DNA of 64,000 nucleotides from Anisodus tanguticus. Its lineage: Eukaryota > Streptophyta > Magnoliopsida > Solanales > Solanaceae. The stretch is from positions 45,596,859 through 45,660,858 of the forward strand of contig CM067547.1 in the NCBI GenBank assembly GCA_034509755.1. Reading direction: 5' to 3'. Under the pieces are notes generated by a model. The model was not told where the DNA came from. It made no database searches and worked only from the letters and a program-made list of their open reading frames with translations. Below, in pieces: positions 21,290 to 32,800 of the stretch. Numbering within the stretch: position 1 is the first letter of the stretch; each line of letters starts with the position of its first letter. The position numbers and the translations under genes are program-made.

Positions 21290-22327
21290 TTATTTTGGTT
21301 CACTTGCTTAGTTTTTGGGTCATTTAAGTTCCGAACTCATGATTTAATTTGTATTTTTAATTTATGATGAAGTCATCAATTTGAAGAAAATTAGTATGTT
21401 TTATTTTGCTTTGATTGTTATAGTCTATTATTAATTTATATAAGCGTCTCAGAGTTAATAATACACAAAACGTTCAACAATTTACAATTTTAAAGAAAAC
21501 ACAAATAAATTAGTACATAAAAGGTGCCGATTACATAATACATTAAAAAAATATAGAAAATACATTATACATGAAAACGTGCAACTAGTAAAAATAAAAT
21601 ACATAAAAATAACAAACTAAACCGAAAATACATATAAACAAAATACATAGAATAAACTTAATAAATAAAATATATAAAAATAATAAACAACAACAAGATA
21701 GCACAAATAATCTTCCAAAATTTCAGTTTTTCTTTCATAGCATTTTCTCGTGTTGAGTGTCTCTAAGGTTAGCCTTGAATTTTTTTTTGTTTTCTTTGGA
21801 TTCTTTTAGCAAGACCTTCAAAAGGTTAATTTTTTCTTGAACTTCCATAAGTTTAAACTGCAAGTCAAACTTTACGTATCTCTAGTGATACGTGAAGTCG
21901 TGGTATCTCTATCAACATGAGGCTTTTAAATTTCGCTGTCACCGTTTTATCCACGGGAATGTCATCTTCTCATCGAAAATGTTTGCAACCATTCATATCC
22001 TATAAACATTACAAGAAAATCAATTTTTTGAAAGTAAAATATGTAGATAATGTGAAAAACTCTAAACACTAAAAACTTGTAAAAAATACTTACTTCAGAC
22101 ATTTTACAGCGACAAAAACGACGACCTAGATTATCTTGGGTCCTTGATGTTCTTAGCTTATAATAATAACCGCATTCACAAACATCGGGTTATATAGCAA
22201 AGTTTGACGTTTCAGAGCTTTGAGATATAATTTTCGGGAGGCTAAAATATGGTAAAAGAGTAAAAATGGAGAAGGTGAAGAGTGACTTGAAAATGACCAA
22301 GTCTGTTAGAGTTTATAATAACCTTTT
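21290..22327. other. AT-rich sequence between ORF 4 and the right TIR
   Basis: No gene supported. Mostly A-rich low-complexity sequence (21440-21720), then about 500 bp of unassigned sequence up to the inverted repeat. Confidence 0.5.
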
Positions 22328-22464
22328 TTGTGCATGAAATTCCTGCGTAAAAAGAGTTAACTGGGCTGTTACAATTAACTCCTTTTGCACAGTAATTTCA
22401 TGCGCAAAAGTTAGTTATGAATTTTTTTAGGAGATATTTTGGATCAAAAGCCCACTTTGTGATC
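22328..22464 (-). repeat. right terminal inverted repeat of the MULE, with internal hairpin
   Basis: Reverse complement of the left TIR. Palindromic arms 22328-22360 and 22375-22407 (33 bp each) enclose a 14-base loop and share ttgtgcatga and gagttaa cores with the left hairpin. The outer part ends cccactttgtgatc. Confidence 0.75.
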
Positions 22465-22636
22465 ATTTAAGTTACGGAATCGGAAATGAAGGAGCAGAAA
22501 AGACAAGGGGGTGCATGTACTGATCACGTGCTACTGCCTCCTCTTTAAAGAAAAGATAGATACTTATTAGTATTATTACTATAGACAATAAGCGTTGCTT
22601 ATCACCACCATTTTTGCTCTTGCTATATAGGTCGGC

Positions 22637-22665
22637 CGGTGCAAGCTCCCGCTATGCGCGGGATT
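22637..22665 (-). mobile_element. short fragment of an Au-type SINE, minus strand
   Basis: gcaagctcccgctatgcgcg is the reverse complement of the conserved cgcgcatagcgggagctt block near the 3' end of Au SINEs. Only about 30 bp remain. Confidence 0.5.
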
Positions 22666-23065
22666 GGAGAAAGACGAACTTTATTATTCGTAATCTTATC
22701 TCATATTTCTCTGTTTACACGGCTAAAATCAATTCTTGTAAGTTTGTTCATCACTTTTAGTGAAAGCTCTATCCAATGCTTCACACGTTTTGGTTCTTTT
22801 TTGCCGTATCAAGATGTGATTTTTCTTTGCAATTGCATCAACATCATCATTGGGAAGCTTTCTTTTTCTTATTAAAGAAATGAGTAACTTTTATTTGTGC
22901 TATAGTATCAAACCTTTTTAAAATTTAATTTCTTGCCAAATATATATGTGCTAGTGCCACTTACGAGTCGTGTAGGTGGGGGAGTTTGGCAAACTAAATA
23001 CTATATCACTGTAGTATTTTGTAGTATACTACTAGTATTATGTTGGTGAGCTGTAAATTTGTACA

Positions 23066-23072
23066 TATATAA
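23066..23072 (+). promoter_or_regulatory. possible TATA box of the potassium transporter gene
   Basis: TATATAA lies about 260 bp upstream of the predicted first splice donor (23329). No transcript evidence is available, and other AT-rich motifs nearby could serve as well. Confidence 0.25.
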
Positions 23073-23328
23073 TGAGTAGAGTGGGGAGTGGGGACCTTGG
23101 GACTTATGCATGGTCCTTAATTTACGTGGGCTCAACTTTGGTGTGGTTGGTTTGATAATGCAACTGCCGTTGAATCATGTGCTTTTTGCTCACACCCCTT
23201 GTACGTTTTCTTGTTTTCTTCTTCCTCTTTAACACACACTTCGCTAATCAAAATTGCAACTGTTAGATACATAGTCTAGCTGTAGCTTTTTGTTGAATCT
23301 AACCATTTGTTTCAGAGACAACTGAAGA

Positions 23329-23765
23329 GTAAGTTCTTGGTTTGCTTTTATTTTTTGTTAACTACTATAATTAGAAAGAAATACAGAAGCCTATGAGTTT
23401 CCTATGGGTTTTTTCTTTTCTTGCCCTGTTGCATTGTGCACAAATGTGTTCTGCTTGAAGGTGAAGCCATTAACTGGCCATGGAAACAATCTCTTGCAGA
23501 AATGCAGGGTAAGACGACATACAATAGTAGTAGACCCTTGTGGTCCGGCCCTTGTCCGAACCCTGCGCATAGCAGGAGCTTAGTGCACCGGGGTGCCCTT
23601 TTCATTCTTTATTTGGAGATGGAAAGTGGAGATGTGGGTCAGTGTCAATTAGGTGCTCTATTGCAATATTTGCCTCAACATCTGTGTGAATCTTTTTTTA
23701 TCCTCAGAATAATCACATGATAAAGAAATTATACTTCAAGTGAGTATATCTTGTCTCCTTGTCAG
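23329..23765 (+). other. probable 5' UTR intron of the potassium transporter gene
   Basis: A consensus donor (gtaagttc at 23329) and acceptor (cttgtcag ending 23765) would join an untranslated first exon to the exon with the start codon at 23802. The intron carries the Au-type SINE at 23455-23602. The splice is predicted, not proven. Confidence 0.45.
23455..23602 (+). mobile_element. Au-type SINE
   Basis: Contains the conserved Au SINE blocks ctcttgcagaaatgcagggt, cccttgtggtccggccctt and agcttagtgcaccgggg in order. The 5' tRNA-like head is degenerate. Au SINEs occur across angiosperms. Confidence 0.75.
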
Positions 23766-23801
23766 CATTCAACAACTTAGTAGAAAAAGACTCCAAGGAG
23801 A

Positions 23802-26800
23802 ATGGATGTCGACTATGGCAAGTGTTGGGACACTTCAAAGGTGTGTGTTCTTCAATCTGCTGAAGTTTCAAAACCATAACAGCTTAACATTAAAGTTTTT
23901 GGACTCTATTTTATCATGTTGCTGAATTAGAGTCATAGTTTTTCTCCTTTTCTATGTTAATCCCATGATTCTTACACCTTTGTATTTCACAATTATAGAA
24001 GTCTTGGAAGAGTACACTGATACTGGCATACCAAAGTCTTGGGGTAGTGTATGGAGATCTCAGTATTTCCCCTCTCTATGTCTACAAGAGCACATTTGCA
24101 GAAGACATTCATCATTCAGAGACCAATGAAGAGATTTTTGGCGTTCTTTCTTTCGTTTTTTGGACTTTAACTCTAGTTCCTCTATTCAAATATGTCTTTA
24201 TCGTACTTCGAGCTGATGACAATGGAGAGGGTATGTTCACAAAGATATCCTTGGTATTTGGTTTTAGTATTAGGTTGTTGAACTGACTTTGATCAATTCT
24301 ACTGCAGGTGGTACTTTCGCTCTCTATTCCTTAATATGCAGGCATGCCAAAGTAAGCCTTCTTCCCAACAGACAAGTTGCGGATGAAGCTCTTTCTACCT
24401 ACAAACTTGAGCACCCTCCCGAGACGAAGAACAGCTCAAGGGTGAAGTTGCTTCTTGAGAAGCACAAATCCCTGCACACTGCTTTGCTTATCTTGGTGCT
24501 TCTTGGCACTTGTATGGTCATTGGAGATGGCCTGCTTACTCCAGTCATATCTGGTACGCTGTTTACATTAAATTCATGTTCTGTAAAATTATTGTAGATG
24601 CTGATATGAAATCTTCTTCCACTTGCAGTTTTCTCTGCAGTTTCTGGCCTTGAGTTATCAATGTCTCGGGATCACCATCAATGTAAGCTGCTTTCTGTAC
24701 TAATGAAACTATTTCCTGAAAACTGAAACGTGTTTGCTCTTGTACTATGCCATTTTGTGATCAATTACTCTTTGAAAGTTGCATCAAAGAAATTGAAGTA
24801 TTTCAATTTTTACGTCTTGTTCCTATCTTGTACATTTTTTGAAATATCCTTGTCTTGGTACAAAATCAAAGTATGGAGTGATCGATTGTGTTAAGCATTT
24901 AAGCAAAACTCTGAGATGTTATCCAGCAGAACCTCCACAATCCGGACAAAATTTGTGGTGTCAATTCTCTTAAGTAACAAAGAGCAACTCATCTGGTTCT
25001 TGTCCAACCAAATTTTTCTTAAATGATTTGCGTGGGACATGGTAATCATGAAACCTCGGCTGATGTATCTGGCGGCTCGTATTGTTTGTTGACCATAATT
25101 TATGAATTCAGTTATCATAGGGAGCATAATTAGATTCAGTGTCAGTCAATCATGGATAAGGATGGCTGTCCTCTAGCCATCAATTCGTCACGGTTCATCT
25201 TCTCCTTGCCCATTTCTAACCTTCACAGTAATAACCAAACTGGCCGAGAAAACTTCCCCTGTGGTCAATGCACAGATCTTGCAATTTTAAGGGCTAGTAA
25301 GCTGGAGGAAATGGCACTATTATTCTATTATAATCTGGTGGCTGGTAACGGGCAGAAAGAGAAGAATAAAATCATAAAAGTTATGCCCTTATGGTTACAA
25401 CTGAATCACTATTAGTATTACTATCTACCTAGAAAAGGGAAATATATAATTGCTGTAACAGAGTACTCACTCGTCTGGAAATGTTTTACCTTTCTATGCA
25501 AACTCACTTCTGGGATAGCAATTACTCTGTCAAACTTAGTTTTTGCTTCTGACCAGGCAAAGAATATCATAGTACAATTTAACCGGAAAAAAAAAGAGAA
25601 AGTATCTCTTTGTATCAGAAATGTCACTTCCAAAAAGTATTATGACCAATGTCGACATGTCTTTCAACTGAAAGGAATATGTTAGGCAGAGAATCTCGTA
25701 GTACCACAATTGATATCACTTGTCAAGTTTACCAAAGTCAATGGTTCTTTCAAAGGTATGTTGTTGTTGTAATGGTTCTTTCAACTAAAAGGAATATGTT
25801 GTTTCTCTCTCTGGGTACCTTAAATGAAAAACATGTGAAGTCTGAGAACCAAATGTTGGTCAAACACCGTAGAGAGTGGAACACGTTCTGTTTTTCACAA
25901 GGATTTTCCTCCTAAAGTACACAAGGTAATATATCTTATAAGTCAGTATTCTTTCTCCAATGTTCTGGGTTATATATGGTACTTTGTCAAAACTAGATAT
26001 TAAAGCACACAAGAAGTGAAGTTCATTCTCCACGTCTTTTGTTTAGAGCAATGAGTTGCAAGAAGAAATTCACCTGGAATGAAATGATACGGATATAAAG
26101 AAAAAGACACAGTGGTTTATGAGGTGGGGACGTGTGCAGGAGGATACTGAAATCTGCCAACTGTATTGAGTTTTCAATGTTGTCCTCTTATGTTTCTTGC
26201 AAGTATGTAGTTAAGGGATGGATGCAGGAAAACAACAAAGACATTTGACATAAGTATCTTCTCTTCTGAGTTATTTAGACTTTCTTCTTTACTTCATCTA
26301 GATGTATTTTCTGTGTAAGTGTTCATCACTACAAATCTCTACAGAAGTTATTGTTAATGGTGAGAATGCACGTAAAAGGTACTGAATGAGAAATTGTTAC
26401 TTCCACTTTAATCTACTTACATCCATGTTTTTGCTTATGCAGATGCAGTGATTCCAATAACTTGCTTCATAATAGTCTGCCTATTCGCATTACAACATTA
26501 TGGCACACATCGAGTTGGTTTTTGTTTTGCACCAATTGTGATGGCATGGTTACTCTGCATTAGTGCTCTTGGGTTATACAACATTATCCACTGGAATCCA
26601 CAAGTTTATAAAGCTCTTTCCCCCTATTACATGGTAAAGTTCCTGAAGAAAACAAGAAAAGGGGGGTGGATGTCTTTGGGTGGAATTCTGCTCTGCATAA
26701 CTGGTAATATGTCTTCTTATACTTCATTTTTTGTATTAGTGTGGTCATAAGCTCTGCATTTTTGGTATATCTTCTGAAGTCCAATATGCAGCTTTTATAG

Positions 26801-29800
26801 AAATCAGGTGCTGCCAGCTAGAACATTCTAAAAGTGACGCTATTCTACCTTGCTTTGTGTGGGTTTACCTGTTCTCTGTATTAGCACGTGTACTAGTGTA
26901 CTAGGTTACATATTTATCATATTTTGTATTGTATAATTATGGCAGGATTGGGATCCTTATTATAGAAGGATTCAACATTGTACACCTATATATATATTTG
27001 TATTAATGAGAAAGGCTCCTCAAGGGAGATTAATACAATCTTACATGGTATCAGGAGCCAAAATCCTACAAACCTAGAAAACCTAAAAGGTGCCGCCGCC
27101 GTGACCCCCCCAAAAAAATTTCCGTCGACCGTTGGTGACCCCCCCCCCCCCCCCCCCAATTTTTCTCGGTTTTACTGTTTGGTTTTCGCTTTCCCCGAAA
27201 CCCAAAAAAGCTCCAAATTTTCTTGCTCTCTGCCCTTCCTCTGTGCTCTGCCCGAGACAGACACACCTCTGTTCTCTACTTTTTTTCAACTTTTCCTTCT
27301 TCCTTGTCTCTGCAGTTTTTCCCTTTATCAAGGACCAAAAAACTTCATAACCCGAGACAGCTTTTCTCTGCAGCTTTCCATTTACCGAGAAAACAACACA
27401 ACTTTTCTTTTCTGTGGCTTTTCCTTCGCCCGAGACATAGTGCTTTTCGTCCAACTTATCGTAAGCACAATTCCTTTTCTCTTCTGGTTCTTTACTTAAC
27501 CCGAGAAGAAAAGTTATGTCCTCTTTAGTCTTTTTTCACCAAAGATAATCCACTATAATGACTCCTCTGACGCCCGATAACGCGTGGTATATGGATACGG
27601 GCACCACGTCTCACCTTACCAACAATTCTGGTAATCTTACTCAACTACGAAATTTAAATACCCCGCAGTCTATTATGGTTGGTAATGGTCATTGCATTCC
27701 AATTCAAGGATTTGGCCACACCCTTACCCCACCACCGCAACCCCACTTCTCTCTCAAAAACGTCTTTTATGCCCCAAATATCATCAAAAATCTAATTTCC
27801 GTTGGAAAATTTGCCACCGATAATTCTGTCTCAATTAACTTTGATCCGTTTGGATTTTCTGTAACGGACCTCCGTATTGGAAAACTCCTTACAAGATGCA
27901 ATAGTGAAGGGGACCTATATCCTTTACCCACATCCGCTGCTAGTGTCACTCCTCCCACCGTTCTAACAACCATATCTCCCTCAACGTGGCATAGTAGACT
28001 TGGTCATCCTGGTTCTCACGTTTTTATTCTCTTAGAAACCGAAATTTGATCTAATGTAACAAAGGGAATCTTTCTCATAGTTGCTCCTCTTGTCAGTTAG
28101 GGAAACACATTAGACTACCATTTACGACTTCTATGAGTACTACTTTCTCTCCCTTTGATATTATTTACGCTGATTTATGCACATCTTCCATAATTAGCAA
28201 TTTAGGCCACAAATATTATCTGGTATTTTTGGATGATTTCTCACTTTGTTTGGGTATACTCACTCAAACTCAAATCTCAAGTGTTCTCCAAATTTGTTGA
28301 GTTTCGTACACTGGTTAAAACGCAATTTGAAAAGGACAAAATCGTTTCAATGTGATAATGGTCGTGAGTTTAATAATTTTTTCTTACATAAATTTTGTGC
28401 GGCTAACGGCATGGTTTTTCGTTTCTCGTGCCCATATACCCCTCAAAATGGTAAAGCCGAAAGAATTCTCCGAAACATTAATAATATGATTCGTACCCTC
28501 CTTTTTCATGCGTCTCTCCCTCCTACTTTTTGGGTATATGCACTATAAACAGTAGAGCACATTCTCAACATTTTACCTATCCGTGCGATTCAAAATAGGA
28601 CACCCACCGAAATTCTCTACCGTCGGATCCCTACCTATGACCATCTTAAAATTTTCGGTTGTCTGTGTTATCCTAATCTGACATCCACGGCCCCCACAAA
28701 TTGGCACCCAGATGTACTCCGTGCGCCTTCCTAGGTTTCCCGTCAAACCATAGAGGATACATGTGCTATGAGCTCTCCACTGACAAAATTATAATTTCTC
28801 GCCACGTCACTTTTGTTGAGTATGTTTTCCCGTTTGACAACATTAAAAAATTTCGAGTAACAGATTGCCAATTCCTCGAGGATTCAGACCCATCACCGCT
28901 TGTCCAACAAGCATTATGTGTCAGACTGCCACTGTTCGGCGGCGGCTGGCGCATAAACTGCCACCGCCGGCAGTCCGGTCGTCAGCTCCCCATCTTCTCC
29001 AGTCCGATTTGCCACCAACAATGTTCCGTCAAACCCCGGTCAGGGCATTGCCACCTCCGACAGTCCTGCCGTCCCTGCTGCCTCTCTATCACAGTCACCA
29101 CCGTTTGCCATCCCCACCGGCAATCGGCCCGCCACCTCATTCTCCCCATCGGTCACCATCCCCTCCTTTGTATCATACCGTAACCCCCCCAACACCCTAC
29201 AACCAGATTCCCACCACCAAACCAAAACACCGGTCCCTCCCCACCACCGATACCGTACCCCACATCGTCGACCCCAGCCATTGTTCCTTGTCTCGACCCA
29301 CCCACAACTCCTCACCCAACCCATGTCGACATACCTAGATCGCCGCCAACAACAACACCACTGTCAGGCCCCGGTTCCGTCATCCAGACCCCCTACCATT
29401 GTCGTACCCAGGTCCACACAACAAATCCCGTCGCCCAACACTCAGATCCAACCACTGCCACCAAATACCGAAAATGTCCCTGCCCCTACCCACCGTATCC
29501 ACCGTATGGAAACCTATGCCCAACACGGTATTCTCAAACCTAAAGTCCAGTTCAATTTATCCACTCAAATCGTGTTACCTATTCCCAATAACCCGAAATT
29601 AACCAAACTAGACCCCAACTGGAATGCGACCATGTGTGAGGAGTTTGATGCTTTAACGAAACAACACACTTGAATTTGATTCCTAAACCGGAGGGGGTGA
29701 ATGTGATCCGATGCATGTGGCTTTTTCGCCACAAATATAGAGACAGTGGTGACCTAGAGAGGTACAAGGCACGCTTTGCGGCTAATGACACAAATCAACA

Positions 29801-32800
29801 GGAGGGTATAGATTGTGGTGAGACATTCAGTCCAGTTGTCAAATCGGCCACCATTCGTGCAGTTCTCAGCATTGCTATGGGTAAGCATTTGCCAATTCAT
29901 CAGCTTGATGTGAAAAATGTGTTTCTAAATGGGGATTTGGAAGAAAAGTTTATATGTATCAGCCGCCTGATTTTGTCCACCCAGCAGCCCCTCAGCATGT
30001 ATGTCGTTTCCGTAAGTCACTCTATGGCTTGAAACAGGCCCCTAGAGCGTGGTATGATCGCTTTGTTCAGTATATCATGCAACTTGGGTTTGTGTGTAGC
30101 AAGTGTGATTATTCTCTGTTTATTTTTCATAGAGGTAGTAGCATTGCGTATTTATTACTGTATGTTGATGATATTGTGCTTACTGCCTCTTCTGAGTTGT
30201 TGAATAATGAGATCATTACACTACTTAAATCAGAATTTGCTATGACTAACTTGGGGAAGTTGAGCTACTTTTTGGGGATTTTTGTGACTCGATCTGCCAA
30301 CAATATGTTTCTCTGTCAGCGTAAGTATGCCGAGGAGATTATATACAGGGCTAAAATGGCGAATTGCAAGATCATGACTACTCCAGTTGACTCTAAATCA
30401 AAGCTTAGTGCTTTGGATGGTGATCCAGTGTCAGATCCCTCTCTTTACAGGAGTCTCGCAGGTGCAATCCAATACCTCACTTTCACCATGCCTGATATTG
30501 CTTATGATGTCCAGTAGGTATGCTTATTTATGCATGCCCCCAGGGAGCCTCATTTTACTGCCCTCAAAAGTATCATTTGATATGTTAAGGGCACACTTGA
30601 CTATGGTTTGCATCTATACCCCTCACCTCCGACCAGGTTGTCATATACGGATGCTGATTGGGCAGGTTGTCCGTACACGCGATGCTCCACCTCAGGCTAT
30701 TGTGTGTTCTTAGGGGATAAACTTATTTGTTGGTCTGCCAAGAGGCAACCCACACTGTCCCGTTCGAATGCAGAAGCAGAATACAAGGCATTGCTATTGT
30801 TGTTGCTGAGATTTGTTGAATCCGAAACCTTCTTTTAGAGCTTCAGTGTCCATTATGTAAGGCGTCTTTGGTTTATTGTGATAATATATCCTCCGTATAT
30901 CTGTCTCATAATCCGGTTCAGCATCAGCGAACCAAGCACATTGAGATGGACATCCACTTTGTTCGTGAGAAGGTTGATCTTGGTCATATCAGGGTATTGC
31001 ATGTGCCTTCTTCATATCAGTATGCGGACATATTCACAAAGGGCCTTCCTAGACAGCTCTTCCTCGACTTTAGATCCAGTCTTAATGTCCGGCCTCCTCC
31101 CGCTCCGACTGAGGGGGTGTATTAGCACGTGTACTAGTGTATTAGGTTACATATTTACCATATTTTGTATTGTATAATTATGGTAGGATTGAGATCCTTA
31201 TTATAGATGGATTCAACATTGTACACCTAGATATATTTGTATTAATGAGAAAGGCTCCTCAAGGGTGATTAATACAATCTTACACTCTGGTTTTCTAAAA
31301 GCATGTTAATTGGCAAAATACAAGGTCCAATTTGTGGTAGCACATGAGCTGTAACTCTAGGATTTTGTTGAAGTCTATTCTAGTAAAAATTTGACATGAA
31401 GTAAGTTTAATATACGTCATCAATCTGGACTTGATTGAAACTAATAGCACGAGAACACTTGGTTGGAAAATGCATATACGTGAATCAGGACTAAACAGAT
31501 GAAGCATCTGTTCTGTCCAGGTTCATATAACATAACCAGTCTATAGCTTAAATGTACTCTCTGTTTCACAAAATGGCTGTGCATCTTCCTTTCCAAAAGC
31601 CAAGCAAAGTTATCTTTGAGAATTTTTAATGTATTCTTTAATCACTTTAACATAGAAAGGGTTGCAATTTTTATTTCTCCTTTGTAGTTTCACAATGTCT
31701 TTAAGTTTTACAATGAAAAAAATGAATTGGCTCTATCCAATATATAGCTCTTAAGATTGTTTCAAATAGACCATTTATAAGAGAAAAGAAACAAACAAAT
31801 TGTGAAGCAGAGAATTTTATTTGGATATAATGCATAGCCTGATAGTTTAAAATATTTTTTATATTCATCGTTGTCCACCTTTTGGTCATGCTTTGACAAG
31901 TATTTGAAGCTTAAATGGGAAAGATTTTAAAACCTAGACTTGGTTAGGCTATAATCATGGCATCAACAGTGTACTATATAGGACATAGTGATGCACTGCA
32001 ATAAAGCTCCAGTGTTTCATTAATGAATGTTGAAATGTTTTGTTTACCGTATCACAGGTTCTGAAGCAATGTTTGCTGATCTCGGGCACTTCTCATATGC
32101 TGCAATTCAAGTAAACTCCGTGAACCAAATTTTTGTCCTTATAATGTTTACAGCAATAGACTGTATTTTAATCTCAAATGATATCTCTAATTCCATATCC
32201 TGCCACAGATTGCATTCACCTTTCTGGTTTATCCAGCACTAATTTTGGCATATATGGGTCAAGCAGCTTTCTTATCAAGGCATCACCACACCATTCACAA
32301 GATTGGTTTCTATGTATCAGTACCAGGTATCATTTTCCATTCAATCAGCTGGTAGATGAAACAATGTTAAACAAGTTCATGTGGTACGAGGGCATGCATA
32401 GTTATGTTTGATAAGTTGGAAGTTCTGAAAGTTGTATAGAATATTATTACCCATTAAATGGTCACACGTTTTTTGAGATCTTAAAATGGGAAGGTTGTTG
32501 GGACTGGAGGAGTAAAAGTTTTACATTCAAAGTAAAATCATATCAGTTTCTGGGGATGTGTACTAAAATTCATATACAATTCTAAATGACATTCCCGATG
32601 CTTGAATCATCACTAGTACAGCAATTAGCAACCTTGCGCTTGAAGTCAACAATTGCTCTAGAATGTGAGAATTTCTTTGTCAGCAGAAATTGCAACCATG
32701 CTGTTGATATCCTTGGCAATGTATTATTTAAGTTAATCAAGTCCTTCATGATGTAACTGTTTATGTATGAAATTGAAACCTGAATGACCTGATGTCTAAA

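Larger units (their letters stand above)
14442..22464 (+). mobile_element. Mutator-like element (MULE), about 8 kb, multi-ORF
   Basis: Long imperfect terminal inverted repeats (14443-14583 and 22328-22464 reversed) share acaaagtgg near the outer ends. They surround a MURA-type transposase pseudogene and three more decayed ORFs. The sequence atttaa occurs just outside both ends (14436-14441, 22465-22470) and may be what is left of the usual 9-bp target duplication. The element is large for a MULE and every ORF in it is broken, so it is an old autonomous-type copy. Confidence 0.75.
26879..31284 (+). mobile_element. Ty1/copia element A in intron 5 (4.4 kb)
   Basis: LTRs of 167 and 165 bp bound an internal region with protease, integrase, RT and RNase H remains on the plus strand. 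The insertion is flanked by a perfect ctctg duplication (26874-26878 and 31285-31289). That duplication puts the LTR ends at TATTAG...CTTACA, so 5'-TA...CA-3' instead of TG...CA. No gag frame precedes the protease. The element shares its LTR ends and protease with element C (46296-50666). Confidence 0.9.

Noticed and set aside
27066..27528. Overlapping open frames on both strands in the leader of element A
   Set aside because: Caused by low-complexity pyrimidine sequence and a 19-C run; no gag or other motif on either strand.
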